From contig NZ_JAPZVP010000031.1 of NCBI RefSeq assembly GCF_027622875.1, forward strand, positions 4,739 through 43,211: a stretch of 38,473 nt of DNA, read 5' to 3'. This document shows positions 1-7,474 of the stretch, piece after piece. The notes below the pieces were generated by a model. The model was not told where the DNA came from. It was given only the letters and a program-made list of their open reading frames with translations, and did not search any database. The DNA is from Glycomyces luteolus. GTDB lineage: Bacteria; Actinomycetota; Actinomycetes; Mycobacteriales; Micromonosporaceae. Both the position numbers and the translations under genes were made by a program. Numbering within the stretch: the stretch's first letter is position 1; each line of letters begins with the position of its first letter.

Positions 1-72
1 CCCCCCCCCCCCGGCCGCCCCCCCCCGGGGGGGCCCGCCCCGCGCCCCCCCCCCCCCCCCCCCCCCCCCCCC
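1..72. other. Homopolymer C/G tract at window edge
   Basis: The first 72 bases are almost only C and G in long homopolymer runs, followed by normal sequence that runs straight into the end of the first gene. No coding or structural signal is visible. The likeliest reading is a low-quality contig end; a similar tract occurs near 36860-37010. Confidence 0.7.
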
Positions 73-87
73 ACCCCCACGCCCGGA

Positions 88-666
88 TCAGGCGCGGTCG
101 AAGGTGAGCACGCGCGCCCCGGATTCGAGCAGCACCTCGTCCACCGGCGTGAACAACGTCGGCTGGAACGGCCCGTCGAACATCGGGATGCCCGAGCCGA
201 TCACCGAGCGGTTCTGCTTGACGATCAGCCGGTCGATCTCGGGCAGCAGGGCATGGGCGAGCTTCCCGCCGCCGACCAGCCAGAGATCCTTGCCGTCCTC
301 GGCCTTCAGCTCCCGGACGCGGCCGAGGGCGTCGGCGCCGACCAGCTCGACCGCAGGGTCGGGGCTGGTCGCCATGCTGGTGGAGAACACCAGGTGGCGC
401 AGGTGCGGGTAGGCGTCGGTGACGCCGGCGGCCAGCCCCAGCTCGTACGAGGCGCGTCCTTCGAGGACGGTGTCGAAGTGCCGGCCCGGGCCGCTGACGC
501 CCATCGCCTCACGGGCCGGGCCCGGCAGCGTCTCGGGGAAGTGCTCGACGATGAACGCGACAAGGTCGGGCGTCACCGGGAGGTAGTCGGTGCTCGGGTC
601 CCCGCCGTCAGAGCCGGCGATGAAACCGTCGAGCGTGGTGGCGACGTAGTAGACGAGTCTGCGCAT
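88..666 (-). CDS. Dihydrofolate reductase family protein (RibD C-terminal type)
   Basis: A 192-residue protein of the DHFR/RibD-C superfamily. The N-terminus has the typical strand and loop (RRLVYYVATTLDGFIAG), the middle has GRASYELG, which normally frames the nucleotide-binding region, and the C-terminal half has DLWLVGGGKLAHALL, the glycine-rich NADPH-binding segment. Stand-alone members are soluble NADPH-dependent reductases whose substrates are mostly unknown; this is not a housekeeping folA, which has a different active-site signature. The ATG at 666 has AAAAGGAC about 8 bases upstream. It lies 51 bases downstream of the VOC gene on the same strand, so the two are probably cotranscribed and controlled by the divergent TetR gene. 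The family is secure; the substrate is unknown. Confidence 0.85.
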   Translation of the reverse strand: MRRLVYYVATTLDGFIAGSDGGDPSTDYLPVTPDLVAFIVEHFPETLPGPAREAMGVSGPGRHFDTVLEGRASYELGLAAGVTDAYPHLRHLVFSTSMATSPDPAVELVGADALGRVRELKAEDGKDLWLVGGGKLAHALLPEIDRLIVKQNRSVIGSGIPMFDGPFQPTLFTPVDEVLLESGARVLTFDRA

Positions 667-717
667 GCGTGTGTCCTTTTCGGTTCCGGGCGGCTCGGCG
701 ACGGGTGCGGTCGTGGT

Positions 718-1107
718 TCAGGCGGCCGGGTCGGTCATCCACTGGACCAGTTGGATGATGACGCCGTTCGGGTCCGCGGTCTGGAAGTACCGCTCGCCCC
801 ATTCCTCGGTCTCGATCGGCGTGGTGATGGCGACGCCCTCGGCCTGGACGCGGGCGTATTCGGCGTCGATGTCGTCGACGACGAAGGCCAGGAGGAGGCC
901 GTCGGCATGGCCTTTGGCGCTTTCAGGCTTGAAGGTCGGCAGACCGGTCTTCAGGAAGATGACGTTGAAGCCGGCGTCGGGGCGCGAGAGCGAGACGAAG
1001 CCTTCCGCGGCCATGTCCTCCGCGAAGCCGTAGTGGCGCTTCAGGAATTCGGCCGAGGCGGTCGGGTCGGCGACGTTGAGCGAGACGGCGGATGAGGTGA
1101 TGCGCAT
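718..1107 (-). CDS. VOC (glyoxalase/bleomycin resistance) family protein
   Basis: A 129-residue single VOC module. It shows the two beta-alpha-beta-beta-beta halves: an N-terminal half starting MRITSSAVSLNVADP and a C-terminal half with LAFVVDDIDAEYARVQAEGV followed by RYFQTADPNGVIIQLVQW, the usual DPNGxxIxL ending. The start at 1107 was preferred to the in-frame ATG at 1167 because AAGGAG lies just upstream of 1107 and the longer version would run through the palindromic operator region. VOC proteins bind metal and act as lyases, isomerases or drug-binding proteins; the substrate here cannot be read. It is the first gene of a pair with the DHFR-like gene and diverges from a TetR regulator. 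Confidence 0.87.
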   Translation of the reverse strand: MRITSSAVSLNVADPTASAEFLKRHYGFAEDMAAEGFVSLSRPDAGFNVIFLKTGLPTFKPESAKGHADGLLLAFVVDDIDAEYARVQAEGVAITTPIETEEWGERYFQTADPNGVIIQLVQWMTDPAA

Positions 1108-1125
1108 GTGCGGGCTCCTTTTCTT

Positions 1126-1170
1126 CGTACGTTGTATATTGTACAACGTACGATGTACAGCGTACAAGTT
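1126..1170. promoter_or_regulatory. Probable TetR operator (inverted repeats)
   Basis: Bases 1126-1152 form a perfect inverted repeat with 11-base arms (CGTACGTTGTA and TACAACGTACG) around 5 bases. It is followed to about 1170 by further GTAC/TGTAC half-sites. It sits between the divergent VOC and TetR genes, where a TetR repressor would control both itself and the VOC-DHFR pair. Position and symmetry are seen; the binding protein is inferred. Confidence 0.72.
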
Positions 1171-1189
1171 TCCCGGCTAGAATTCCTCC

Positions 1190-1936
1190 GTGACTGCCGC
1201 CACTGAAACACCGAAGCCGAACCTGCTCGAGCTGCTCTGGAGGGCCGCCCCGGAGGCGGGCCGCGGGCCGCGCAAGAAACTCACGGTCGACGAGGTCGTC
1301 GCCGCCGCGATCGGACTGGCAGATGCCGAAGGGCTGGAGGCGGTCACCGTGCGCCGCCTCGCCCAGGAACTCGGCAAGGCCCCCATGACGCTCTACACCT
1401 ACGTGCCGGGGAAGAACGAGCTCGTCGCCCTGATGCTCGACACGCTGTTCGAGCGCATGGAGCGGACCGCTCCTCACGGCTCATGGAGGGAGCGGCTCGC
1501 CGCGGTCGCGCGGGACAACTACGCGCTCTACCGCGTGCACCCGTGGGCGGCAGCAGCCTCACCGAGCCGCCCGCCGCTCGGGCCGGGCCAGTGCGCCAAG
1601 TACGAGCACGAGCTGCGGGCCCTGGAAGGCCTGGGCCTGGGCGATGTCGAGATGGACGACGCACTGACGTACCTGCTCGCCTTCGTGCGCACCGCCGCCC
1701 AGGACGCGGCCCAGTCCGAGGCCGAGCGCGCCGCCAGTGGCATGGACGACCAGGAGTGGTGGGAGGCCAACGGGCCCCTGCTCGCGAAGGTCCTCGACAC
1801 CGAGCGCTTCCCGACCGCCGTGCGCGTCGGCCAGGCCGCGGGCGAGGCGCACGACGCGGCGTACAACGCCGAGCACGCCTTCGAGTTCGGCCTGGCGCGG
1901 ACGCTCGACGGACTCGCGGCGCTCATCGAGCGGTGA
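1190..1936 (+). CDS. TetR/AcrR family transcriptional regulator
   Basis: A 248-residue regulator. The helix-turn-helix lies at about residues 30-75 (LTVDEVVAAAIGLADAEG, then VTVRRLAQELGKAPMTLYTY with the typical LYxY ending). The long C-terminal domain resembles the tetracycline-repressor type ligand domain, with a WW segment near residue 186. The GTG start at 1190 has no convincing ribosome binding site, so leaderless translation is possible. The gene diverges from the VOC-DHFR pair across a strong palindrome, which suggests it represses them until a small ligand binds. A perfect hairpin follows the stop codon. The inducer is unknown. Confidence 0.88.
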   Translation: MTAATETPKPNLLELLWRAAPEAGRGPRKKLTVDEVVAAAIGLADAEGLEAVTVRRLAQELGKAPMTLYTYVPGKNELVALMLDTLFERMERTAPHGSWRERLAAVARDNYALYRVHPWAAAASPSRPPLGPGQCAKYEHELRALEGLGLGDVEMDDALTYLLAFVRTAAQDAAQSEAERAASGMDDQEWWEANGPLLAKVLDTERFPTAVRVGQAAGEAHDAAYNAEHAFEFGLARTLDGLAALIER

Positions 1937-1944
1937 ACCGCAGA

Positions 1945-1973
1945 GGCCCGGTCGCCCGAACGGCGACCGGGCC
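1945..1973. terminator. Bidirectional terminator hairpin
   Basis: A perfect 12-base stem (GGCCCGGTCGCC / GGCGACCGGGCC) with a 5-base loop lies between the convergent TetR and YhgE/Pip genes. There is no long U-tract, as is common in actinobacteria. Confidence 0.75.
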
Positions 1974-1987
1974 GATGATGCTCCGGC

Positions 1988-3859
1988 TCAGACCTGGAGC
2001 GGCACGTTGAGGCTGTCGGGCCTCCACCGGCGGCGCGAGGCCACGACCAGTGACGAGAGCGCCAGTGAGCCGACGAGATAGGCGGCCAGGACCAGCAGCG
2101 CCTTGACGACGTGCGAGGTCTCGCCGCCGCTGATGGTCACGCGCAGCGCATCCACCACATAGCTCATCGGCAGCAGCGGATGCAGCGCCTGGAAGAACCC
2201 CGGCGTCGTCTCCACCGGGTACAGGCCGCCCGCGCTTGTCAGCTGCAGCATCAGGAGCACCACCAGCAGCAGGCTCCCGGCGGTGCCGAACGCGAGCTTG
2301 AACAGGTGCGCCATGGCCGTGAAGGTCAGGATCACGAGGATCGACAGACCGACCGTGTCGAGGGCGTCCTTCGGGTCCAAGCCGAGGCCGAGCTCGATCG
2401 CCAGGTAGAGGACGAGCGCCGACAGGATGCCGAGGAACGCGCCGGGGAGCCAGCCGCCGATGGCGATCGGGACGGAGCGCAGCGGTCCGGCGAGCGCCCG
2501 GCTGTTCACCGTACGCAGTACGAGGTAGCCCATGAGCCCGAAGACCCACAGTGCGATGGCGATGAAGAACGGCGCGAGTCCGCGGCCGTAGGTGCCCGCG
2601 GCGTTGAGGTTCTCCTCGTCGACGGTGACCGGGCTGCCGTACGCCTCGGCGTTGTCCGCGTCGTCGGCCGGGTTCGTGCTCGGCACCGTTTCGGCCGCGG
2701 CGGACAGGGAGGACGCGAGCGTGTCGGCGCCGTCCCGGAGTTCGGTGAGGCCGCTCGCGAGGTCGCCCGCGCCGTCCTCGGCGGTGGAGGCGGCGTCGGC
2801 GACCTGGGAGGCGCCGCTGGCGACGTCGGCCGCGCCGGTCTTGAGGTCGGTGAGGTCGCTGGAGGCCTGCTCGAGGGTGTCCGTGGAGGTGTCCTGGACG
2901 GCGCCGTTCGCGGTCTGGATGTCGTCGTTGGCGGCGTTCGCGTCGTCGATGTAGGCCTGGAGCTGCGCGCAGGCGTCGGCGTCGGCGGTGTCGGCGCCGC
3001 ACAGGGTGCTGTAGACGGTGTTGAGGTCGCTGTTGGCGCGGTCGGAGAGGTCGGCGGCCGAGGAGGCGCCGGTCTGGATCTGCGACCAGTTGTCGGCGAG
3101 GGTCTCGACGACGGGCTGGGCGACGTCGACGGCCTGGTCGACGCCGTCGCTGACCTGGCCGGCGCCGTCGGCGACCTGCTGGGCGCCGGCGGTGAGGTCG
3201 CCGAGGCCGCTTTCGAGCTGCTCGGCGCCCGTCTGGGCGCTGCCGATGCCGTCGGAGAGTCGGCCCGCGCCGTCGGCGGCTTCGGTGAGGCCCTGGTTGA
3301 GCTCGGTGAGGTCGCCGAAGATGGTGGTGGCGAAGGTGACGTAGACGGCGGTGTTGATCTGGTTGCGCAGTTCGGATTCGACGGTGGAGGCCATGATGCC
3401 GGCGACGTAGCCGTTGGCGTCGTTGAGGTCGAATTCGACGGTGGCCTGTTCGGGGTCGGTCCCGGAGAGGCTGGCGAGGCGGGTGGAGAAGTCCTCGGGG
3501 ACGGTGATGACCATGTAGTAGTCGCCGTCTCCGAGGCCGCGGCGCGCCTCGCCCGCGGAGACGAACCGCCAGTCGAAGATGCGGTCCTCCTTGAGCTGGT
3601 CGACGAGTTGGTCGCCGCCGTTGATCGGGGTGGTCTCGCCGTTGACCTCGACGCTCGCGCCGGTGTCCTCGTTGACGACGGCGACTGGCAGGTGGTCGAG
3701 CCTGCCGTAGGGGTCCCAGGCGAACCAGAGGTAGAGGCCGCCGTAGACGAGCGGGATGAGGACGATGGCGACGAGGGCGGCGCTGCGGATGGGGTGGCCG
3801 CGGAAGCGGCCGAGTTCGGCGGCGGCGAGTTTGAAGGGGCTCAACAGTGCTCGCATCAT
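1988..3859 (-). CDS. YhgE/Pip family membrane protein (ABC-2 type)
   Basis: A 623-residue membrane protein. One transmembrane helix lies near the N-terminus (residues about 24-45, AALVAIVLIPLVYGGLYLWF), followed by the PVAVVNEDTGA segment typical of the YhgE/Pip N-terminal domain. A long extracytoplasmic region of heptad-like repeats rich in DGA, SGL and QVADGA follows, then about five C-terminal membrane helices of the ABC-2 type including GGLYPVETTPGFFQALHPLLPMSYVVDALR. Family members include Firmicute phage-infection proteins and EsaA-like proteins; in actinobacteria they are usually paired with an ATP-binding cassette gene. The start at 3859 (ATGATG) overlaps the stop of the upstream ATPase gene as ATGA, so translation is coupled. 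Transport or scaffold function is inferred; no substrate is evident. Confidence 0.88.
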   Translation of the reverse strand: MMRALLSPFKLAAAELGRFRGHPIRSAALVAIVLIPLVYGGLYLWFAWDPYGRLDHLPVAVVNEDTGASVEVNGETTPINGGDQLVDQLKEDRIFDWRFVSAGEARRGLGDGDYYMVITVPEDFSTRLASLSGTDPEQATVEFDLNDANGYVAGIMASTVESELRNQINTAVYVTFATTIFGDLTELNQGLTEAADGAGRLSDGIGSAQTGAEQLESGLGDLTAGAQQVADGAGQVSDGVDQAVDVAQPVVETLADNWSQIQTGASSAADLSDRANSDLNTVYSTLCGADTADADACAQLQAYIDDANAANDDIQTANGAVQDTSTDTLEQASSDLTDLKTGAADVASGASQVADAASTAEDGAGDLASGLTELRDGADTLASSLSAAAETVPSTNPADDADNAEAYGSPVTVDEENLNAAGTYGRGLAPFFIAIALWVFGLMGYLVLRTVNSRALAGPLRSVPIAIGGWLPGAFLGILSALVLYLAIELGLGLDPKDALDTVGLSILVILTFTAMAHLFKLAFGTAGSLLLVVLLMLQLTSAGGLYPVETTPGFFQALHPLLPMSYVVDALRVTISGGETSHVVKALLVLAAYLVGSLALSSLVVASRRRWRPDSLNVPLQV

Positions 3860-4725
3860 CGGTGGCCTCCGTTTCGGTCGCGCCCGTGGCGGGCGCTTGC
3901 GGTGGGTGCGGGTTGGGCGCGGAGGTCGACGACGATGTCGGCGGGCGGGTCGGAGCGGGTGCAGACGGCGAGGACGAGCTGGCCGGCGTCGGCGACGGTC
4001 CGGAGGGCGTCGAAGACGCGTTCGGAGCCGCACCTGTCGAGGCCGGAGTCGGCGTCGTCGACGGCGATCGCGGGGGTGCGGGCGGCGGCGGCGCAGGCGA
4101 TCGCGAAGCGGATCTGGTCGATGCGGGGGAGGAAGCCGAAGGTGTCGCCGGTGTCGACGCCGACGGCGAGGCGGTCGAGCCAGGCGTTGATGTTGGCGCG
4201 GGTGGCGGCGCCCTTGGAGACGGTGAGGGTCTCCTTGATGCAGGTGCGCACGGTCGCGTAGGGGTCGAAGCGGATGGCAGGTCCGGCCTGGGCGACGGTG
4301 AAGCGGCGCCGGATCAGCCCGGGTCTGGTCTGGCCGTCGACTTCGAGTGCGCCGCTTCGGAACGGGAACCGGCCGGTGAGGGCGAGCAGGAGCGAGGAGC
4401 GGCCTTCGCCGCCGTCGCCGCAGAGGGCGACGAGCTGGCCGAGGCCGGCGGTGACGGTGATGTCGGTGAAGACCGGGCCCTGGCGGCCTGCCGCCGAGAG
4501 CGCTCGGGCGGCGAGGAAGGGCGCGGCGTTGGGGCGGTCGACGATCGCGGTGCGGTGCAGCGGGCCGGTGTGGGCTCGGAGGAGTCTTTCGCGCGCTGAA
4601 GCGACGTCGGCGTCCCGGTCGGCGGGCTCGGATTCGGTTGCGGCGGCGGGTTGCCCGCCGGCGGAGTCGCTTGCGGTGCCGGGCGTTTCGGGCGTTGGCC
4701 CCGCCTCGTCGCTCCTGTCGCTCAT
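3856..4725 (-). CDS. Degenerate ABC-type ATP-binding protein coupled to YhgE/Pip
   Basis: A 289-residue protein with a disordered acidic N-terminus (residues 1-60) and an ABC-like fold after about residue 70. The Walker A position reads GDGGEGRS (103-110), with Arg replacing the usual Lys. A possible Q-loop Gln is near 146. The LSGGQ signature is absent: LPRIDQ occupies the place, although the following RFAIACAAAA helix is typical. Walker B reads AIAVDDAD with Asp in place of the catalytic Glu, then SGLD as D-loop, and the H-loop His appears replaced (CTRSD). The protein may bind nucleotide weakly or act structurally. The start at 4725 was chosen over the longer in-frame ATG at 4788 because the family's low-complexity N-terminus begins here. 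The gene overlaps the YhgE/Pip gene by 4 bases. Confidence 0.75.
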   Translation of the reverse strand: MSDRSDEAGPTPETPGTASDSAGGQPAAATESEPADRDADVASARERLLRAHTGPLHRTAIVDRPNAAPFLAARALSAAGRQGPVFTDITVTAGLGQLVALCGDGGEGRSSLLLALTGRFPFRSGALEVDGQTRPGLIRRRFTVAQAGPAIRFDPYATVRTCIKETLTVSKGAATRANINAWLDRLAVGVDTGDTFGFLPRIDQIRFAIACAAAARTPAIAVDDADSGLDRCGSERVFDALRTVADAGQLVLAVCTRSDPPADIVVDLRAQPAPTASARHGRDRNGGHR

Positions 4726-4792
4726 GGACACTATCCTCACAGGCCGATACGCCCGGTTCCGGGCGATTGCACGGGTTGATGACCTCAAGGAT

Positions 4793-4808
4793 GTTACTCA
4801 TGGGTAAC
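4793..4808. promoter_or_regulatory. GTTAC-N6-GTAAC palindrome, possible operator
   Basis: The inverted repeat GTTACTCATGGGTAAC lies between the divergent ATPase/YhgE pair and the oligopeptidase gene. The TTAC...GTAA form is frequent among actinobacterial TetR-family operators. No cognate regulator is adjacent, so the assignment is tentative. Confidence 0.45.
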
Positions 4809-4875
4809 TTATGTGCGGAGCGAGGCGGCCGTGCTGTGACCGGCGCGTCCCGCCCGCGGCCCTTACAGTTGAGGC

Positions 4876-6978
4876 ATGTCGGAAACGCAAGCAGCGAAAC
4901 CAGCGGCCCCCCGCCGCGACCACCCGCGCACTCACCACGGCGACACCGTGAACGACCCGTACGCCTGGCTCAAGGATCCCGAGGATCCCGCCACGGTCGA
5001 GTACCTGAAGGCGGAGAACGTCTACACCGAATCGCGCACCGCCCACCTCGCGGCGCTGCGCAAGAGCATCTTCGGTGAGATCAAGTCCCGTACGCAGGAG
5101 ACCGACCTGTCGGTCCCGGTCCGCAAGCGCGGCTGGTGGTACTACGGCCGCACCGAGGAGGGCAAGCAGTACGGCATCCAGTGCCGGCTCAAGGCGGACG
5201 GCGACACCCCGCCCGAGATCGAGGCGGGCACGGCGATCGAGGGCGAGGAGATCCTCGTCGACGGGAACGAGCTCGCCGAGGGCCACGACTTCTTCTCGCT
5301 CGGGACGTGCGACGTATCGCCGGACGGGAACCTGCTCGCCTACGCCGTGAACTACTCGGGCGATGAGCGGTTCACGCTGCGGTTCAAGGACCTGCGCACC
5401 GGGGAGGACTTCCCGGACGACATCCCGAACGTCTTCTACGGCGGCTCGTGGTCGCTCGACGGCTCCGTGTTCTTCTACACCAAAGTGGACGACGCGTGGC
5501 GGCCTTACCAGGTGTGGCGGCACGTCCTCGGCGAGCACGAGGACAAGGACGTGCTCGTGCACCAGGAGGACGACGAGCGGTTCTGGACCGGCATCGACCT
5601 CACCCGCTCGGAGCGGTACCTCTTCATCGTCTCCGGATCGAAGATCACGACCGAGGTCCGGTACCTGGACGCGGCGGACCCGACCGGCGAGTTCCGGGTC
5701 TTCGGGAACGGCCGGGTGCAGGGCGTCGAGCTCTCCGTCGACCACCAGGGCGACCGGTTCTGGGTGCTGCACAACAAGGATGCCGAGAACTTCACGCTCG
5801 GCTGGACGCCGGTCGAGGACACGACCCAGTTCCACGAGGTCCTCCCCCACGACGAGACCGTGCGGCTCGAGTCGGCGGACGCGTTCGCCGACCATGTCGT
5901 GGTCTCGATGCGCCGGGCCGGGCTCTCGCAGGTGGCGATCCTCGGCAGCAACGAAGGACAGGATTTCGGTCGGTTGACCGAAATCGAGTTCGACGAGCCG
6001 ATCTACGCCGTCGGGCTCGGGGAGAACCCCGACTACGACTCGCGGCAGATCCGCCTCGGATACACGTCGCTCGTCACGCCGTCCTCGGTGTACGACTACG
6101 ACATCGACACCGCCGAACTGCACCTGCGCAAGCGGACGCCGGTCCTCGGCGACTTCGACCCCGCCGACTACGTGCAGTACCGCGAGTGGGCGACCGCCGC
6201 CGACGGCACCAAGGTGCCGATCTCGATCGTCGCCAAGCGGGGCGTCACCGCGGACGGGACCGCGCCGTGCCTGCTCTACGGCTACGGCTCCTACGAGCAC
6301 TCGATCGACCCGTACTTCTCGATCGCGCGGCTGAGCCTCCTCGACCGGGGCGTGGTCTTCGCGATCGCGCACATCCGGGGCGGCGGCGAGATGGGCCGCC
6401 AGTGGTACGAGCAGGGCAAGCTGCTCCACAAGCGGAACACGTTCACCGACTTCGTCGACTGCGCCGAGCGACTCGTCAGTGTCGGCTGGGCCGCCCCGGA
6501 CCGGATCGTCGCCCGCGGCGGCTCCGCCGGTGGCCTGCTCATGGGCGCGGTCGCGAACCTGGCGCCCGCGCGGTTCGCCGGCATCCTCGCCGACGTGCCG
6601 TTCGTGGACGCGCTCAACACGATCCTCGACCCGACCATGCCGCTCACCGTCATCGAATGGGAGGAGTGGGGCAACCCGCTCGAGTCGGCCGAGGTGTACG
6701 AGTACATGAAGTCGTACTCGCCGTACGAGAACGTGAGCGACGTGCGGTACCCGTCGATCCTGGCCGTGACCAGCCTCAACGACACGCGGGTGGGCTTCCA
6801 CGAGCCCGCCAAGTGGATCGCGAAGCTGCGGCACGAGAGCCCGGACTCCGACGTGCTCCTGAAGACCGAGATGGAGGCCGGGCACGGCGGCCGCTCCGGG
6901 CGCTACGACGCCTGGGAGGAAGAGGCCTTCAACCTGGCGTGGGTGCTTGACAAGCTGGGCGCAGCCCAGATTGCCTGA
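4876..6978 (+). CDS. ptrB: Oligopeptidase B (S9A serine peptidase)
   Basis: A 700-residue cytoplasmic peptidase that cleaves short peptides after Arg/Lys in family S9A. The N-terminal beta-propeller carries family landmarks (NDPYAWLKDPED, ETDLSVPVRKRGWWYY, EGKQYG). The C-terminal alpha/beta-hydrolase domain has the nucleophile motif GGSAGG with Ser550, then VPFVDALNTILDPTMPLT and EWEEWGNP, which are characteristic of oligopeptidase B rather than prolyl oligopeptidase. The remaining triad is Asp636 (NDTRVGFHEP) and His670 (EAGHGG). Length and motif order match the family, with no sign of damage. It is monocistronic, divergent from the ATPase/YhgE pair, and followed by a long hairpin. Its 3' end, stop included, is duplicated just downstream. 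Confidence 0.93.
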   Translation: MSETQAAKPAAPRRDHPRTHHGDTVNDPYAWLKDPEDPATVEYLKAENVYTESRTAHLAALRKSIFGEIKSRTQETDLSVPVRKRGWWYYGRTEEGKQYGIQCRLKADGDTPPEIEAGTAIEGEEILVDGNELAEGHDFFSLGTCDVSPDGNLLAYAVNYSGDERFTLRFKDLRTGEDFPDDIPNVFYGGSWSLDGSVFFYTKVDDAWRPYQVWRHVLGEHEDKDVLVHQEDDERFWTGIDLTRSERYLFIVSGSKITTEVRYLDAADPTGEFRVFGNGRVQGVELSVDHQGDRFWVLHNKDAENFTLGWTPVEDTTQFHEVLPHDETVRLESADAFADHVVVSMRRAGLSQVAILGSNEGQDFGRLTEIEFDEPIYAVGLGENPDYDSRQIRLGYTSLVTPSSVYDYDIDTAELHLRKRTPVLGDFDPADYVQYREWATAADGTKVPISIVAKRGVTADGTAPCLLYGYGSYEHSIDPYFSIARLSLLDRGVVFAIAHIRGGGEMGRQWYEQGKLLHKRNTFTDFVDCAERLVSVGWAAPDRIVARGGSAGGLLMGAVANLAPARFAGILADVPFVDALNTILDPTMPLTVIEWEEWGNPLESAEVYEYMKSYSPYENVSDVRYPSILAVTSLNDTRVGFHEPAKWIAKLRHESPDSDVLLKTEMEAGHGGRSGRYDAWEEEAFNLAWVLDKLGAAQIA

Positions 6979-7026
6979 GCAGAGTAGCTGGGCGCAGCCC
7001 GGATCGCCTGATTGGCAGCTGGGCGC
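6954..7026 (+). repeat. Imperfect 25-base direct repeat at the ptrB 3' end
   Basis: The last 25 bases of ptrB including its TGA (6954-6978) recur at 6987-7011 with two differences, and the first nine bases recur again at 7018-7026 (GCTGGGCGC). This looks like a small slippage or tandem duplication of the gene end; the second copy lies outside the reading frame. Confidence 0.75.
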
Positions 7027-7046
7027 CGCGGCCTGAAGCGGTGTAT

Positions 7047-7084
7047 GCGAAAGGCCCGGTCCCTCTCGGGACCGGGCCTTTCGC
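7047..7084. terminator. Strong bidirectional terminator after ptrB
   Basis: A perfect 17-base stem (7047-7063 with 7068-7084) and a TCTC loop separate the convergent ptrB and the small acidic ORF; the stem starts GCGAAAGGCCCGG. The downstream end of the acidic ORF is only two bases away, so the hairpin probably ends both transcripts. Confidence 0.85.
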
Positions 7085-7085
7085 G

Positions 7086-7289
7086 CTATTCGGGGCGCTC
7101 GTCCTCGTCCTCGGGGACCTCCTGGCGCTGCTCGGCCGCGTCGGCCGGGTCGACCTCGTCGGGGACGGTCCCGTTCGGCTCCTCGACGGCAGCCTCCGGG
7201 TCGTCCTCGGCCGGAGGCTCGGCCGAGTCAGCCAGGTCGAACTCGGACAACTCGTCGGTCTCGTCCGCCCATTCCTGGTGATAGTTCAT
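7086..7289 (-). CDS. Small acidic hypothetical protein
   Basis: A 67-residue acidic protein beginning MNYHQEWADETDELSEFDLA and continuing as a low-complexity Glu/Asp/Pro/Ala tail. The start at 7289 is preferred to the in-frame ATG at 7406 because the longer version adds a Cys/Trp-rich stretch unlike coding sequence here, and GGTGGG lies just before the shorter start. It is divergent from the aldolase gene and ends at the ptrB terminator. No family is recognised; the composition suggests a disordered protein. The reading frame could be fortuitous, but the defined start, codon composition and terminator make it a reasonable gene. Confidence 0.55.
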   Translation of the reverse strand: MNYHQEWADETDELSEFDLADSAEPPAEDDPEAAVEEPNGTVPDEVDPADAAEQRQEVPEDEDERPE

Positions 7290-7474
7290 ATAACCCACCG
7301 TAGACGCGCCCAAGCCCGCCCGGCCAGTGAACCACCAGGTAGCCTGAGTTATGCCTTCACACGGCTGTGGGCAATACTTCATCTCGACGCAATAGTTCGA
7401 GGCCATCAGACAGCGGCGTCTGAGTCCCGCCCCGGTCGGGGAGCAATCAACGACTTGTCTAAGGAGCTGGCAGC

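Noticed and set aside
2111..4261. 716-residue plus-strand open frame opposite the YhgE/Pip and ATPase genes
   Set aside because: Antisense shadow; the minus-strand frames carry real domain motifs and an ATGA overlap.
3860..4801. N-terminal extension of the YhgE/Pip frame up to 4801
   Set aside because: The extra part is Arg/Pro-rich, overlaps the ATPase gene and lacks the membrane start; the ATGA overlap fixes the start at 3859.
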